Positions 7,777-16,696 of a DNA stretch of 64,000 nt are shown here, piece by piece. The DNA lies in NCBI RefSeq assembly GCF_024137025.1, contig NZ_JAMYJR010000023.1, positions 1-64,000 on the forward strand. Reading direction: 5' to 3'. Below the pieces are notes generated by a model. That model did not search any database, was not told the origin of the DNA, and saw only the letters and a program-made list of their open reading frames with translations. Within the stretch, counting starts at the first letter, position 1. Each line of letters opens with the position of its first letter. A program made the translations under genes and the position numbers. This DNA comes from Paractinoplanes aksuensis (lineage in GTDB: Bacteria; Actinomycetota; Actinomycetes; Mycobacteriales; Micromonosporaceae).

Positions 7777-10089
7777 TCAGTTGGCCAGGTGGGCGGCTGA
7801 GGACGGGCCCGCGGGCTGCACCGGGATCATCGGGGGCTGCAGGCGGTGCAGGGGGCCGGGCTGGCCGAACAAGTAACCCTGACCGACCTGGCAGCCAAGT
7901 TCGGCCAGCGCGTGGGCCCGGGACGGCGTCTCGATGCCCTCGGCCACCACGACGATGTCCAGGTCGGTGCAGATGGTCAGCACCGAGCGGCACAGCGCGC
8001 CGGCCCGGTCGGGGGCGATGTCGACGTCGGTCAGGGTCGCGTCGAGCTTCACGATGTCGACCGGCAGCGAGTGCAACTGCGCCAATGCGTTGAAACCGCT
8101 GCCGAAGTCGTCCAGGGCTATCCGTACGCCGTAGGAGCGCAAGCGTTCCACCACGGCCGCGGCCGCCGCCAGGTCCTGGATGCGGCGGGTCTCGGTGATC
8201 TCGATGACCAGCCGGGACGCGGGCATGCCGGTGCGCGACAGGGCGGTGATCACCGACTCTTCCAGGCCGGTCTGGCTCAGGCGGGCGGCCGAGACGTTCA
8301 CGTGCATGTCGATGGGGCGGCCGTAGATCAGCGCCAGCGCGGCCGCGTCCGTGCAGGCCTGTTCGAGCACGAAGTCGTCGATCGCGGCGACCAGGCCCGT
8401 GCGTTCGGCCACCGACACGAAGACGTCGGGGTGCACCGGGCCGGCCACCGGGGACGTCCAGCGGGCCAGGGCCTCCACCGCCACCGTCGCGCCGTCGGTG
8501 AAGCGCACGATCGGCTGGTAGAAGACCTCGAACCCGGCCGCCGCGGGGTTCCCCGAGGCCAGGGCCTGGGCCAGCAGGTGCGGCAGGTCGGCGTGGGGGC
8601 CGCCGTCGTTCGTGCCGGCGTACCGGGCCATCGCGCCCTTGCCGCGGCGCTTGCTGGCGTACATCGCGGCGTCGGCCCGGCGCAGCAGTGCGTCGGCCGT
8701 CATCGGCTCGCCCCGTTCGGGCACGACCAGGCCGATGCTGGCGCCGACGCCGACCGTGTGGCCGTCGATCACGAACGGTTCGCGCAGCGCGGCCAGGATG
8801 CGGTGGCCGGTCGGTTCCGCCTCGGCCGGCGAGTGGTCGAGCAGCACCGCGAACTCGTCGCCGCCCAGCCGCGCCACCAGGTCGTCCGGCGACACGCAGC
8901 GCTGCATACGCTCGGCGATGGCGTGCAGCACCCGGTCGCCCATGGCGTGCCCGAAGCTGTCGTTGATGAGCTTGAAGTCGTCCAGGTCGGCGAAGAGCAC
9001 CGCCACCGGCCGCTCGCCCAGGGCCCCGGTCAGCCGCTCGCGGAACAGCGCCCGGTTGGCCAGGCCGGTCAGCGGATCGTGGTAGGCCTGGTGATGCAGC
9101 CGGCGCTGGCCCTCGGACACGCGGTCGAGCAGCACCGTGTTGTCGACGATCGTGAACATCTGGCGGGCCACGACCAGCCCCAGGCCGAGCCAGCCCAGGT
9201 ACGCCTCGAACGGCGACAGCGGCTTGCCGGCCCCGCTGTTGATCGCGATCATCACGCCGGTCGCGGTCACCGGCACGTACGGAAGCAGCAGGTGCAACCA
9301 CTCGCGCTCCCCCGCGTCGGCCGGGACCGGCGGGTCAGCCGGCCGGGACGACAGCGCGGCCACGGCCAGCAGCGCCGGGCCCAGCAGATGCCCGGCCGAC
9401 GCCCACGGCGACAGCGGCCCACCGGCCAGCTGCACGAGCCGCAACGTGTCGCTGAAACCGAACGCGACCAGGGCCAGCCCGCCCAGCGCCAGCGGCCGCC
9501 GCGCGGCCCGCGAGTCGGGCCGGGTGAGCAGCAGCAACAGCACCATGGTGGCCAGCACCAGGTCGCTGATGGCGTACCCGGCGGCGGCCACGATCAGCCC
9601 GGTCGGCTGCCCGGACCAGTGGAACCAGTCGCGCGGCACCACCGACCAGACCAGCGCCAGCAGCGAACCCGCGATCAGCACACTGTCGAGCATCAGGGCG
9701 AGCTGGTCGCGGCGGGCCGAGGTCGGCACCGGCCGGGGCCGGGTGTACGGGGCCTGCAGCAGCGTGATCAACAGGACCGCGGGCAGCAGGAAGAACCCGA
9801 CGTCGGACACCATCGTGACCGGACGGTCGGGCAGCATGACGTCCTGCACCAGCCACCAGAGCCGGATCAGCGCCCAGCCGACGAGCCCGAGGCCGAGGAG
9901 CACCCGCCACCGCCGTTGCAATCCGGCCCGGCGGCGCGCCGCCGCGAAACAGATCCACGCCGCGGCCGCCCCCGCGACCAGCTGCGTGGCGTCCGCGTAC
10001 AGACGCCAGCCCGACGGCGCGATGAACTCACCGGCCGCGGTGACCCCCAGGACGATCGCCAGCGTGACGAACAGTCGCGCCGTCATCAT
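7777..10089 (-). CDS. Membrane GGDEF-EAL cyclic-di-GMP protein
   Basis: About 770 residues. The N-terminal ~310 residues form eight or nine hydrophobic segments with no recognised sensor domain. The GGDEF domain follows (HDPLTGLANRALF, RLGGDEFAVLLD), then an EAL domain (EALARW, HVNVSAARLSQ, EITETRRIQD, LDDFGSGFNAL, EGIETPSRAHA). Both catalytic motifs are intact, so it could make or degrade c-di-GMP. The inhibitory RxxD site before GGDEF is not conserved (SPDD at that position). ATG 10089 is preceded by in-frame GTGs at 10092 and 10095; the exact start is uncertain. The PP2C gene lies 78 bases upstream on the same strand. Confidence 0.9.
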   Translation of the reverse strand: MMTARLFVTLAIVLGVTAAGEFIAPSGWRLYADATQLVAGAAAAWICFAAARRRAGLQRRWRVLLGLGLVGWALIRLWWLVQDVMLPDRPVTMVSDVGFFLLPAVLLITLLQAPYTRPRPVPTSARRDQLALMLDSVLIAGSLLALVWSVVPRDWFHWSGQPTGLIVAAAGYAISDLVLATMVLLLLLTRPDSRAARRPLALGGLALVAFGFSDTLRLVQLAGGPLSPWASAGHLLGPALLAVAALSSRPADPPVPADAGEREWLHLLLPYVPVTATGVMIAINSGAGKPLSPFEAYLGWLGLGLVVARQMFTIVDNTVLLDRVSEGQRRLHHQAYHDPLTGLANRALFRERLTGALGERPVAVLFADLDDFKLINDSFGHAMGDRVLHAIAERMQRCVSPDDLVARLGGDEFAVLLDHSPAEAEPTGHRILAALREPFVIDGHTVGVGASIGLVVPERGEPMTADALLRRADAAMYASKRRGKGAMARYAGTNDGGPHADLPHLLAQALASGNPAAAGFEVFYQPIVRFTDGATVAVEALARWTSPVAGPVHPDVFVSVAERTGLVAAIDDFVLEQACTDAAALALIYGRPIDMHVNVSAARLSQTGLEESVITALSRTGMPASRLVIEITETRRIQDLAAAAAVVERLRSYGVRIALDDFGSGFNALAQLHSLPVDIVKLDATLTDVDIAPDRAGALCRSVLTICTDLDIVVVAEGIETPSRAHALAELGCQVGQGYLFGQPGPLHRLQPPMIPVQPAGPSSAAHLAN

Positions 10090-10167
10090 CACCACCCAGT
10101 TGAGCCGCGGGCCCCCCGGTCCGCGACCGGAGTAACCTACCGCAGCTCCAGGCGCGACACTGAGTGC

Positions 10168-10890
10168 TCAGTCCACCGAAGTCAGATCGGCGACAATCAC
10201 CGTCACGTTGTCGGGCCCGCCGCCGCGCAGCGCCAGGTCGATCAGCCGCTCGCAGCACGCCTTGGCGTCGTCGGCGGCCAGCATCTCCTGCTCGATGGTC
10301 TCGTTGGTGACCACGGCGGTCAGGCCATCGCTGCACAGCATCCAGCGGTCGCCGGCCTCGGGCTCCACGATCACGTAGGCCGGGCTGACCGGCTCGCCCT
10401 GCAGCACCCGGGTCACCACGGACCGCCGCGGGTGGCCGGCGGCCTCGTCGGGCCGGATCAGCCCCTGGTCGACGAGCATCTGGACGTACGTGTCGTCCTT
10501 CGTCAACTGGTTGAGCCGGCCCTCGCGCAGCAGGTAGGCCCGGGAGTCACCGACGTGCGCCATCGCGGCCCGGGTGCCCGAGAACAGCACCGCCGTGAGC
10601 GTGGTGCCCATGCCCTGCAGCGAGTTGTCGGCCTCGACCTGCTCGGCGATCCGGCCGTTCGCGACCTCGAGCGCCTTGTGCAGCGCATCCATCTGGTGGT
10701 CGTTGTCGATCGGCACGTCGAGCGCCGACATCGACTCGATGGCGAGTCGGCTGGCCAGGTCACCGGCGGCCATTCCACCCATGCCGTCGGCGACGACGAG
10801 GAGGCGGTCACCGGCGTAGTAACAGTCCTCGTTGTTGCTCCGGACATGTCCTTGATCGGTGCCGGCGGCCCACCGCAGGTGCAAGGTCAT
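10168..10890 (-). CDS. PP2C-type Ser/Thr protein phosphatase
   Basis: Cytosolic 240-residue phosphatase comprising only the PP2C catalytic domain. Metal-binding motifs are all present: RSNNEDCYY near the N-terminus, VVADGMGGMAAGD, MAHVGDSRAYLL, LCSDGLTAVV and GGGPDNVTVIVADL. The family removes phosphate from Ser/Thr proteins using two Mn/Mg ions. No kinase or FHA gene lies next to it, so the partner cannot be named. ATG at 10890. Separated from the membrane-protein gene upstream by 70 bases. Confidence 0.93.
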   Translation of the reverse strand: MTLHLRWAAGTDQGHVRSNNEDCYYAGDRLLVVADGMGGMAAGDLASRLAIESMSALDVPIDNDHQMDALHKALEVANGRIAEQVEADNSLQGMGTTLTAVLFSGTRAAMAHVGDSRAYLLREGRLNQLTKDDTYVQMLVDQGLIRPDEAAGHPRRSVVTRVLQGEPVSPAYVIVEPEAGDRWMLCSDGLTAVVTNETIEQEMLAADDAKACCERLIDLALRGGGPDNVTVIVADLTSVD

Positions 10891-10960
10891 GGCGTGCAGC
10901 TTCCCAGATCATCGCAACCCTGTCTGCACGCGGTCCGCGGCGTTTCGCCGGAAAAGCGTG

Positions 10961-11989
10961 CTAGCTGGGGCTCAGTGGTCGCCCGAGGCATCGTGGATCG
11001 ACCTCCGTCACGCGGCGTGTCGGTGCGATCCAGGACAGAGCGGAGTCGGTCACCGCCCACCCGCGGACCGCGACGGCGCTGTCGGGCGGCCGCACCGGTT
11101 CGGGGCAGAGAGTCTTGGAACGCACCTGATCATTGGGGATGAACCTCACCAGTCCACCATCTTCGAGCACCGTCGTCGAGGTGTCGTCTACGGCGATCAG
11201 CTGTCCGCGTAAAACATGAGCCGGTTTGCCCGCCTCGCCCACCTCCACCGCGCTGTTCGGCAACACCGGAGCCCGCAGGAAGACGACCCCGATGGCCAAC
11301 GGCGCGAGCAAGGCCGCCCCCACCGCCGGCCAGTGCGTCACCAATCTCGCCGCCCGCGCCGGCACCGGCCCGGTCAGCAGCGGCCCGAACAACGGAGGCA
11401 GCCCCAGCAGCAGCGCCGTCGACGTCTCCCCGAGCCGGAACGCCTGCACGATCCCCGGCCACACAAAAACAAGAACAAGGACCCCAACCAGCACCGGTAC
11501 GCCGATGGTGATCCACGCCATCAGCCAGCGCTCGGTGTGAAAACGCTGCACGGCGGTGAGCCCGAGGATCGCCACGATCAGCATGCCGAGCAGGGGCAGC
11601 AACCGCAGCTGCCACGTGAACGCGGCCAGCATGGCGGCGAGCAGCACCACCCAGTCCGGCATGCGCAACGCGGTCACCGCGAGCAGCGACCGGCCGGCGT
11701 CCTCGGGCGCGCTCACGAGCAGCACGCTGCCGAGCAGCCGCAGCACCAGCACGACCGCCGGCACACTCCAGATCAGCGTGATGAAGAGCGCACTGATCAT
11801 GCCGAGCGGCGAGATGTACTGCACCAGCAGCAACATCGTCGGCAGATCCTGCCGGCTCAGATACCAGAGCCGCAGCACCAGCAGCACGAGCGGGAACGCG
11901 GGCAGGATGGTGAGCAGGTAGTTGAGCTGCGCTCGACGACGCCGCGCGGGGATCGGCCCACCCTTGACGTAGATGCTGTTCTCACTCAC
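10961..11989 (-). CDS. Polytopic membrane protein of unknown function
   Basis: Not recognised. The 342-residue product has a short basic N-terminus (ARRRRAQ), then seven or eight hydrophobic segments up to about residue 240. A soluble C-terminal domain of ~100 residues follows, with a small beta-rich stretch (AVDDTSTTVLEDGG). Its ATG overlaps the end of the solute-binding-protein gene by 8 bases, so the two are translationally coupled and probably work together at the membrane. It lacks permease motifs of ABC importers. Confidence 0.75.
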   Translation of the reverse strand: MSENSIYVKGGPIPARRRRAQLNYLLTILPAFPLVLLVLRLWYLSRQDLPTMLLLVQYISPLGMISALFITLIWSVPAVVLVLRLLGSVLLVSAPEDAGRSLLAVTALRMPDWVVLLAAMLAAFTWQLRLLPLLGMLIVAILGLTAVQRFHTERWLMAWITIGVPVLVGVLVLVFVWPGIVQAFRLGETSTALLLGLPPLFGPLLTGPVPARAARLVTHWPAVGAALLAPLAIGVVFLRAPVLPNSAVEVGEAGKPAHVLRGQLIAVDDTSTTVLEDGGLVRFIPNDQVRSKTLCPEPVRPPDSAVAVRGWAVTDSALSWIAPTRRVTEVDPRCLGRPLSPS

Positions 11990-13100
11990 CGAACACGTCC
12001 TCCCACGGCTGCTCCCGGATGGCCGGCCGAGTCACCCGTGGCTGCTCGGCGACGGCAATCGGCGCCTTGCCGTTCTTGTCCACCTCGGACTGGAGGTTGC
12101 GGTCGTAGGCCTCCTCCCACCGGGAATCCTTCGGGTCGGTGTACGAGCGGTAGAGCGTCAGATCGACCAGCTTCTGCAACGCCGGGTTCTCACCGACGTT
12201 GATGCCGTACCGCTCGGTCGGGTCGAGCCCGACGTCCCAGTGGTCGAAGTCGTCCGGCGTACGGTCCTTGAACCCGGCCAGGATGGCGGCGTCGGTCGTG
12301 ACCGCCTGCACCCGGCCCGCGCGCAGGTCGGCGATGCACTCGCTGATCTTGTTACGCGGCACGACGACCGCCTTCTCGTCCTCAGGGGCGTCCAGGCTCG
12401 TCGAGGCCGAGATCGAACAGACCCGCTTACCGCGCAGGTCAGCGATCGAGGACACCTTCGGAATGCTGCCCTTCATCGTCAGCACCGACTGCTCGGTGTA
12501 GAGGTAGGGCGCCGAGAACCGCACACCTTCGGCGATACGTTTCGGGGTGATACTGAAGCTGGCGATCACCAGTTTGACCGGCACCCGGGCGCCGTCGGCC
12601 GCAGTGGCCTGCATGCGCGGACGGTCCTCACTCTCGATCGAGTAGAACCGAACCTCCGACCGCCGGAACCCTAGATCCTCCGCGATCATGTACGCGATGT
12701 CGACGTCGAAGCCGCTCCACCGCCCGTTCTTGTCCCGGAGCGCCAGGCCGGGCTGATCGTCCTTGACCCCGATCGGCAGCTCCGTCCACGACACGATGCC
12801 GGCCTGATCCCGGAGGTCGGCCACGGACGGTGGCCCACCGACGAAGAGCCTCACCATCGCCAGCGCCAAGGCGAGCACGATGGCCAGCCCGAGCGCGGCC
12901 AGCCGGAACGCGGCCAGGTTGAAGCGCGGCGGCTCGATCAACGGCTCCGGCTCCGGCGGGGGCAGCCGCTGCTCGGCAGCCTCGCGCTCGGCCAGATCCT
13001 GCACGGCGATGTCCTCGGCCGTGCCTTCCGGACCTGGTGGCGTACGCCGTCGCACCGGCCACGTGAAACGGCCGGTCACCCCGCTGCGATCGGAACTCAT
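11982..13100 (-). CDS. Membrane-anchored amino-acid-binding-like protein (SBP family 3)
   Basis: 372 residues. A proline-rich cytoplasmic N-terminus (~1-70) leads into one transmembrane helix (LALGLAIVLALALAMVRLFV). The extracytoplasmic domain resembles family 3 periplasmic binding proteins (GRWSGFDVDIAYMIAEDLG, KLVIASFSIT, RFSAPYLYTEQ, SIADLRGKRVC, AGRVQAVTTDAAIL). It is anchored by an uncleaved helix rather than a lipobox, and no ABC permease or ATPase adjoins it. A sensor or receptor role with the downstream membrane protein is therefore as likely as transport. ATG 13100 is preferred to TTG 13109. Confidence 0.8.
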   Translation of the reverse strand: MSSDRSGVTGRFTWPVRRRTPPGPEGTAEDIAVQDLAEREAAEQRLPPPEPEPLIEPPRFNLAAFRLAALGLAIVLALALAMVRLFVGGPPSVADLRDQAGIVSWTELPIGVKDDQPGLALRDKNGRWSGFDVDIAYMIAEDLGFRRSEVRFYSIESEDRPRMQATAADGARVPVKLVIASFSITPKRIAEGVRFSAPYLYTEQSVLTMKGSIPKVSSIADLRGKRVCSISASTSLDAPEDEKAVVVPRNKISECIADLRAGRVQAVTTDAAILAGFKDRTPDDFDHWDVGLDPTERYGINVGENPALQKLVDLTLYRSYTDPKDSRWEEAYDRNLQSEVDKNGKAPIAVAEQPRVTRPAIREQPWEDVFGE

Positions 13101-13176
13101 GGCCGCCAATCGTGCCGCATGAATGTCACGGCTGTAGCACCCTGTCGGGTTTCACCCGCCCGTTCCGGGTAGTCCG

Positions 13177-13869
13177 ATGGCCATGAAAGGTGCTGTCCTC
13201 GGTGCTGCGGCGATCAGTGTTCGCGTGGTGCGGTCGCGTCATCGGCGCTTCCTCCACCCGGACGGCCGCTCCTTCCCCGGCGAGCTCGTCGTCTGGGGCA
13301 CGGGCCCCACCCAAGGCGCCGACCTGCTCGACCGCCCGGGCCGGCACTCCGCCGTCGTCCGGATCTCCAAAGGCATAGGCACCCGCGGCGGTCGACCCGA
13401 CATCCGCGGAGTGGCGGTCCGGGTCGAGGGCGAGCACCCACTCGACCTGTTGTTCTCGACGGCGGGTGAAGGCCGTTTCACCCGGCACCTGCCCGCACCA
13501 CGGCGCACATTCGACACGTTCTACGGCTCGATCCTCGCCTACCGGACGGGGACACGCCGCAAGGTCTACCTGAGCGCTCGCCCGGAATCACCCCTGGGCC
13601 GAACCCTGACCGGCTTCGATGACGGCTCCCTACTGCTGTCCGCCGACGACCGCGCCTTCGGGCGGGTCAGCTTCGGGTCCGCGCTCTCCGCCGACGAGGA
13701 CGCCGCCCTTGCCTTCGACCCGGTCCGCCACACCGCCCCCGACCTCCACCCGACCGGCTTCGTCCACAGCTCCCGAGCCCTGGCCTACCGCCTGAGTCAG
13801 CGATGGCGCGGCGCCCAGCCCGCCGAACCAGCCCCATCCGCAGTCGAACGAACCGCCGCCCACCGCTGA
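13177..13869 (+). CDS. Small catalase-superfamily-like protein
   Basis: About 230 residues, cytoplasmic. The segment HSAVVRISKGIGTRGGRP followed by DIRGVAVRV resembles the conserved core of small catalase-related haem proteins, and LAFDPVRHTAPDLHPTGFVH resembles their C-terminal region. Homologues are sometimes labelled phosphodiesterase in databases without clear basis. It is far shorter than true catalases (about 480 residues), so catalatic activity cannot be assumed. Starts ATG 13177 or 13183. Divergent from the solute-binding-protein gene with a 76-base spacer. Confidence 0.6.
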   Translation: MAMKGAVLGAAAISVRVVRSRHRRFLHPDGRSFPGELVVWGTGPTQGADLLDRPGRHSAVVRISKGIGTRGGRPDIRGVAVRVEGEHPLDLLFSTAGEGRFTRHLPAPRRTFDTFYGSILAYRTGTRRKVYLSARPESPLGRTLTGFDDGSLLLSADDRAFGRVSFGSALSADEDAALAFDPVRHTAPDLHPTGFVHSSRALAYRLSQRWRGAQPAEPAPSAVERTAAHR

Positions 13870-14156
13870 ACGCCGCCGTGATCCCAGCCTCCCGAGCTCT
13901 CGGCAGGATGGCTTCGGCGTTGACGACCCTGCGCACTGATCGCCGCCGTTGTCCTCGAAGCGGAACGTTTATCGCATCACGAAGGTCGAGCGCATCGGCA
14001 GCAGTGAGCCTGGACCCGGATGTTTTGACCTTTCACCCACGCAGCCAGTCCCCCGAGTTCCTCGCTCGCGCACCTCGTGGGTGAAGATCCTGGGGACTTC
14101 GCCCCCAGACCCCCAGCCATCGCTGGAGATGCACTCCGGCGATGGTCACGCTGGAG

Positions 14157-14289
14157 GGCTTGGGTGATCTCCGGTCAACGGCGTCAAAGCGAATCGCAAG
14201 GAGGGGGAGGCCGCAAGCAAAGAGCGCTTGCACCCTCCCCCTCCTCACGATGAGCTGCGGACTGCCGTCGCCCGGAGATCACCCAAGCC
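14157..14289. repeat. 133-bp nested palindrome (MITE-like or structured RNA)
   Basis: Perfect 18-base outer inverted repeats at 14157-14174 and 14272-14289 (GGCTTGGGTGATCTCCGG and its complement). Inside lies a second hairpin with 12-base arms at 14199-14210 and 14234-14245 (AGGAGGGGGAGG and complement). It is topped by 6-base arms GCAAGC/GCTTGC (14213-14218 and 14226-14231) around a 7-base loop. The terminal inverted repeats around a non-coding core resemble a miniature transposable element; no target-site duplication was identified with confidence. Confidence 0.65.
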
Positions 14290-14390
14290 AGAACTCACCC
14301 TGATAAGAAAAACCCCAACCCCGCCCTCGCCACACCGCTCGCGGACAGACGTACCACCCCGACGGCATCTGCGAACACAGGCAAGGCCCA

Positions 14391-14578
14391 GCCGGCCCGT
14401 CCCACGCCGGCAGCTACCACTCCAGCTGCACCTGAACGGCGGGCAGAAACGATGTCCGCTCGGCCCGTCCGGCGCGCTGGCTGCAACCAATCCAGTTGCA
14501 CCCGACCGGCGGGCAGAGCCGATGTCCGCCCACGCCGTCCCGCGCTCCGGCTACGACCACGTCTGTTGCACCTGACAG
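14391..14578. repeat. Imperfect tandem repeat, 70-bp period, 2.7 copies
   Basis: Three units start at 14391, 14461 and 14531. Anchors recur every 70 bases: TCCAG(C/T)TGCACC at 14421 and 14491 with GTCTGTTGCACC at 14561, and GATGTCCGC at 14451 and 14521. The copies have diverged by substitutions and small indels near their starts, so the duplication is old. No open frame is shared by the units. Confidence 0.7.
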
Positions 14579-14866
14579 CGAAGAATCCACCGTCTCAAGA
14601 CCCCCGGCTTCGCACCAACTGCAAAGCCGCGCACCTGAAAGCCACCCCCCAAATACGGAGCCCGCCCACCTCTCCGTTACCCACCGCAAAGCGCAACCGG
14701 CACGGTGCGAACGCGCGCCCCACCACAAAGCCCGGCCTGAGTGAGAAAAAGGCCCGGCTTAACCACAGAGCGGAAGCCAGACCACCAAGCCGCACGGGTT
14801 CCCCAGCTCAGCCATGCAATCAGAGAAGCACCGACCACAACGAACCGCAAGGTGAACCCCAGGCAA

Positions 14867-14937
14867 GGCTGAGGCCGAGGGTGACCATGCAGGGCGTGCG
14901 CTTCATCAGCCCAGCATGGTCACCCTCGGCCTCAGCC
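14867..14937. terminator. Perfect 24-bp hairpin downstream of treZ
   Basis: Arms 14867-14890 and 14914-14937 are exact reverse complements (GGCTGAGGCCGAGGGTGACC at the start of the left arm), with a 23-base loop. It lies 26 bases past the treZ stop, where a terminator of the leftward trehalose operon is expected. The arms are unusually long and perfect and there is no T tract, so another role is possible. Confidence 0.6.
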
Positions 14938-14962
14938 GTCCCAGCGCAAGAAATCCGCGTCC

Positions 14963-16696
14963 TTAACCCCGAAAAGCAACAACAACAGCACTCTCAGCAG
15001 GCAACTCAACCCGATCCCGCTGCAACACAACACCTTCAGAAGAAGTAGCCAGCAACACCCTGGACGGCACGTCGCGCAAAGAGACAGTCTGGGCAACCCC
15101 GGCCAGGTTGACCGCCACAGCAGTCGACCCCCGGCGCATTACCAAATGCTGATCGCCCTGCCACACCTCGACTTTATCCAGCCAAGGATCAGTCAATTCC
15201 GGCCGACTGCGGCGCAGCGCGATCAACTTCTTGTACAGATCCAGGATTTCCGCATGCTCCGGTTTTGCTTTCTCGTCCCAATTCAACTTCGATCGGAGGA
15301 ACGTCTCCGGGTCCTGCGGGTCCGGCACTTCGGCTTCGGCCCAGCCGTGGGAGGCGAATTCGCGTCGGCGGCCGTTCTTGACCGCCGCTGCCAGTTCTGG
15401 TTCGGGGTGGCTGGTGAAGAACTGCCAGGGGCTGCTGGCCGCCCATTCTTCGCCCATGAAGAGCATCGGCGTGAACGGTGAGGTGAGCAGCAGCGTCGCC
15501 CCTACCTTGAGCAGGCCGGGGGACAGCGTGGCCGAAATGCGGTCGCCGATGGCTCGGTTGCCGATCTGGTCGTGGTCCTGCAGGAACGCCACGAAGCGGT
15601 GACCCGGCGTCTTCGCTCGGTCGACCGGGCGTCCGTGTCGGCGGCCACGGAAGCTCGACCACGTGTTGGCGTGGTAGAAGGCGCTGGTCAGCACCGTCTC
15701 CAGACATTCCAGGGAACCGAAGTCGCCGTAGTAGCCCTGGCGTTCGCCGGTCAGGGTGGCGTGCAGCGCGTGGTGGATGTCGTCGTCCCACTGGGCGTTC
15801 AGGCCGTAGCCGCCGGCTTCCCTGGGGGTGATCAGCTTCGGGTCGTTCAGGTCGGACTCGGCGATCAGGGACAGGGGGCGGTTGACGTGGGCCGACAGGG
15901 TCTCGACCTCGGTGGCCATCTGTTCGAGCAGGTGGATCGCCGAGTGGTCGGCCAGGGCGTGCACGGCGTCGAGGCGCAAGCCGTCGACGTGGTAGTCGCG
16001 CAGCCACATCAGGACGTTGTCGATGATGTAGCGGCGCACCTCGCCCGAGCCGGGGCCGTCCAGGTTGATCGAGTCGCCCCACGGGTTGGTGCCGGCGGCG
16101 CTCAGGTAGGGGGCGAACATGGGGGCGTAGGCGCCGCTGGGGCCGAAGTGGTTGTAGACGACGTCCAGCACCACGCCGAGGCCCTTGTTGTGCGCGGCGT
16201 CGACGAAGCGCTTCAGGCCGTCGGGGCCGCCGTACGCCTCGTGGGGCGCGTACCAGGCGACGCCGTCGTAGCCCCAGTTGTATTCGCCGTTGAACGAGTT
16301 GACGGGCAGCAGTTCGACCAGGTCGATGCCGAGCTCGACGAGGTGGTCGAGTTTGCCGATGGCGGCGTCGAAGGTGCCCTCGGCCGTGAACGTGCCGACG
16401 TGCATCTCGTACAGCACCGAACCCGGCAACTGCTTGCCCGTCCAGCTCTGGTCGTTCCAGGCGTACGCGTCGTGGTCGTAGACGCGGCTGGGGCCGTGCA
16501 CTCCGTCGGGCTGCCAGGGTGAGCGCGGGTCGGGGCGGGCGTGGCCGTCCAGCAGGTACGCGTAGTCGGCGCCGGGCGCGGCCGACGGCACGTCGAGCCG
16601 CCACCAGCCGTCCTGACCGCGTTCCATCGGCCGGTCCTCCCCCGCGACCCGCAGTCGCACGGTCTTGTCCGGAGCCCACACTTCGAAGAGCGTCAT
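14963..16696 (-). CDS. treZ: Malto-oligosyltrehalose trehalohydrolase
   Basis: GH13 enzyme of 577 residues releasing trehalose from maltooligosyl trehalose. An N-terminal beta domain (FEVWAPDKTVRLRV) precedes the barrel with LYEMHVGTFTAEGTF, GYDGVAWYAPHEAYGGP, LDVVYNHFGPSGAY, GLRLDAVHAL (nucleophile Asp), IAESDLNDPKL (acid Glu) and FLQDHDQIGNRA (transition-state Asp). ATG 16696 overlaps the treY stop as ATGA; the longer upstream frame lies within treY and is discarded. Last gene of treX-treY-treZ. Confidence 0.97.
   Translation of the reverse strand: MTLFEVWAPDKTVRLRVAGEDRPMERGQDGWWRLDVPSAAPGADYAYLLDGHARPDPRSPWQPDGVHGPSRVYDHDAYAWNDQSWTGKQLPGSVLYEMHVGTFTAEGTFDAAIGKLDHLVELGIDLVELLPVNSFNGEYNWGYDGVAWYAPHEAYGGPDGLKRFVDAAHNKGLGVVLDVVYNHFGPSGAYAPMFAPYLSAAGTNPWGDSINLDGPGSGEVRRYIIDNVLMWLRDYHVDGLRLDAVHALADHSAIHLLEQMATEVETLSAHVNRPLSLIAESDLNDPKLITPREAGGYGLNAQWDDDIHHALHATLTGERQGYYGDFGSLECLETVLTSAFYHANTWSSFRGRRHGRPVDRAKTPGHRFVAFLQDHDQIGNRAIGDRISATLSPGLLKVGATLLLTSPFTPMLFMGEEWAASSPWQFFTSHPEPELAAAVKNGRRREFASHGWAEAEVPDPQDPETFLRSKLNWDEKAKPEHAEILDLYKKLIALRRSRPELTDPWLDKVEVWQGDQHLVMRRGSTAVAVNLAGVAQTVSLRDVPSRVLLATSSEGVVLQRDRVELPAESAVVVAFRG

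Larger units (their letters stand above)
13870..14962. other. 1.1-kb region without a credible gene
   Basis: Short open frames exist on both strands but none has domain-like content, a convincing ribosome site or the third-position G/C bias of neighbours. The region holds a large nested palindrome (14157-14289), a 70-bp imperfect tandem repeat (14391-14578) and a perfect 24-bp hairpin (14867-14937). It lies between the catalase-like gene and the end of the trehalose operon. No transposase remnant is recognisable. Confidence 0.6.

Noticed and set aside
7846..11142. 1098-residue open frame on the plus strand opposite the GGDEF-EAL and PP2C genes
   Set aside because: His/Arg/Gln-rich antisense shadow of two clear genes, a known effect of high GC.
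14391..14578. CRISPR-like repeat array
   Set aside because: Units are adjacent and 70 bp long with no spacer pattern and no cas genes; it is an ordinary decayed tandem repeat.
14452..15048. 198-residue plus-strand frame in the gene-free region
   Set aside because: Covers the tandem repeat and hairpin and runs into the treZ end; Pro/Arg/Gln-rich with no domain.
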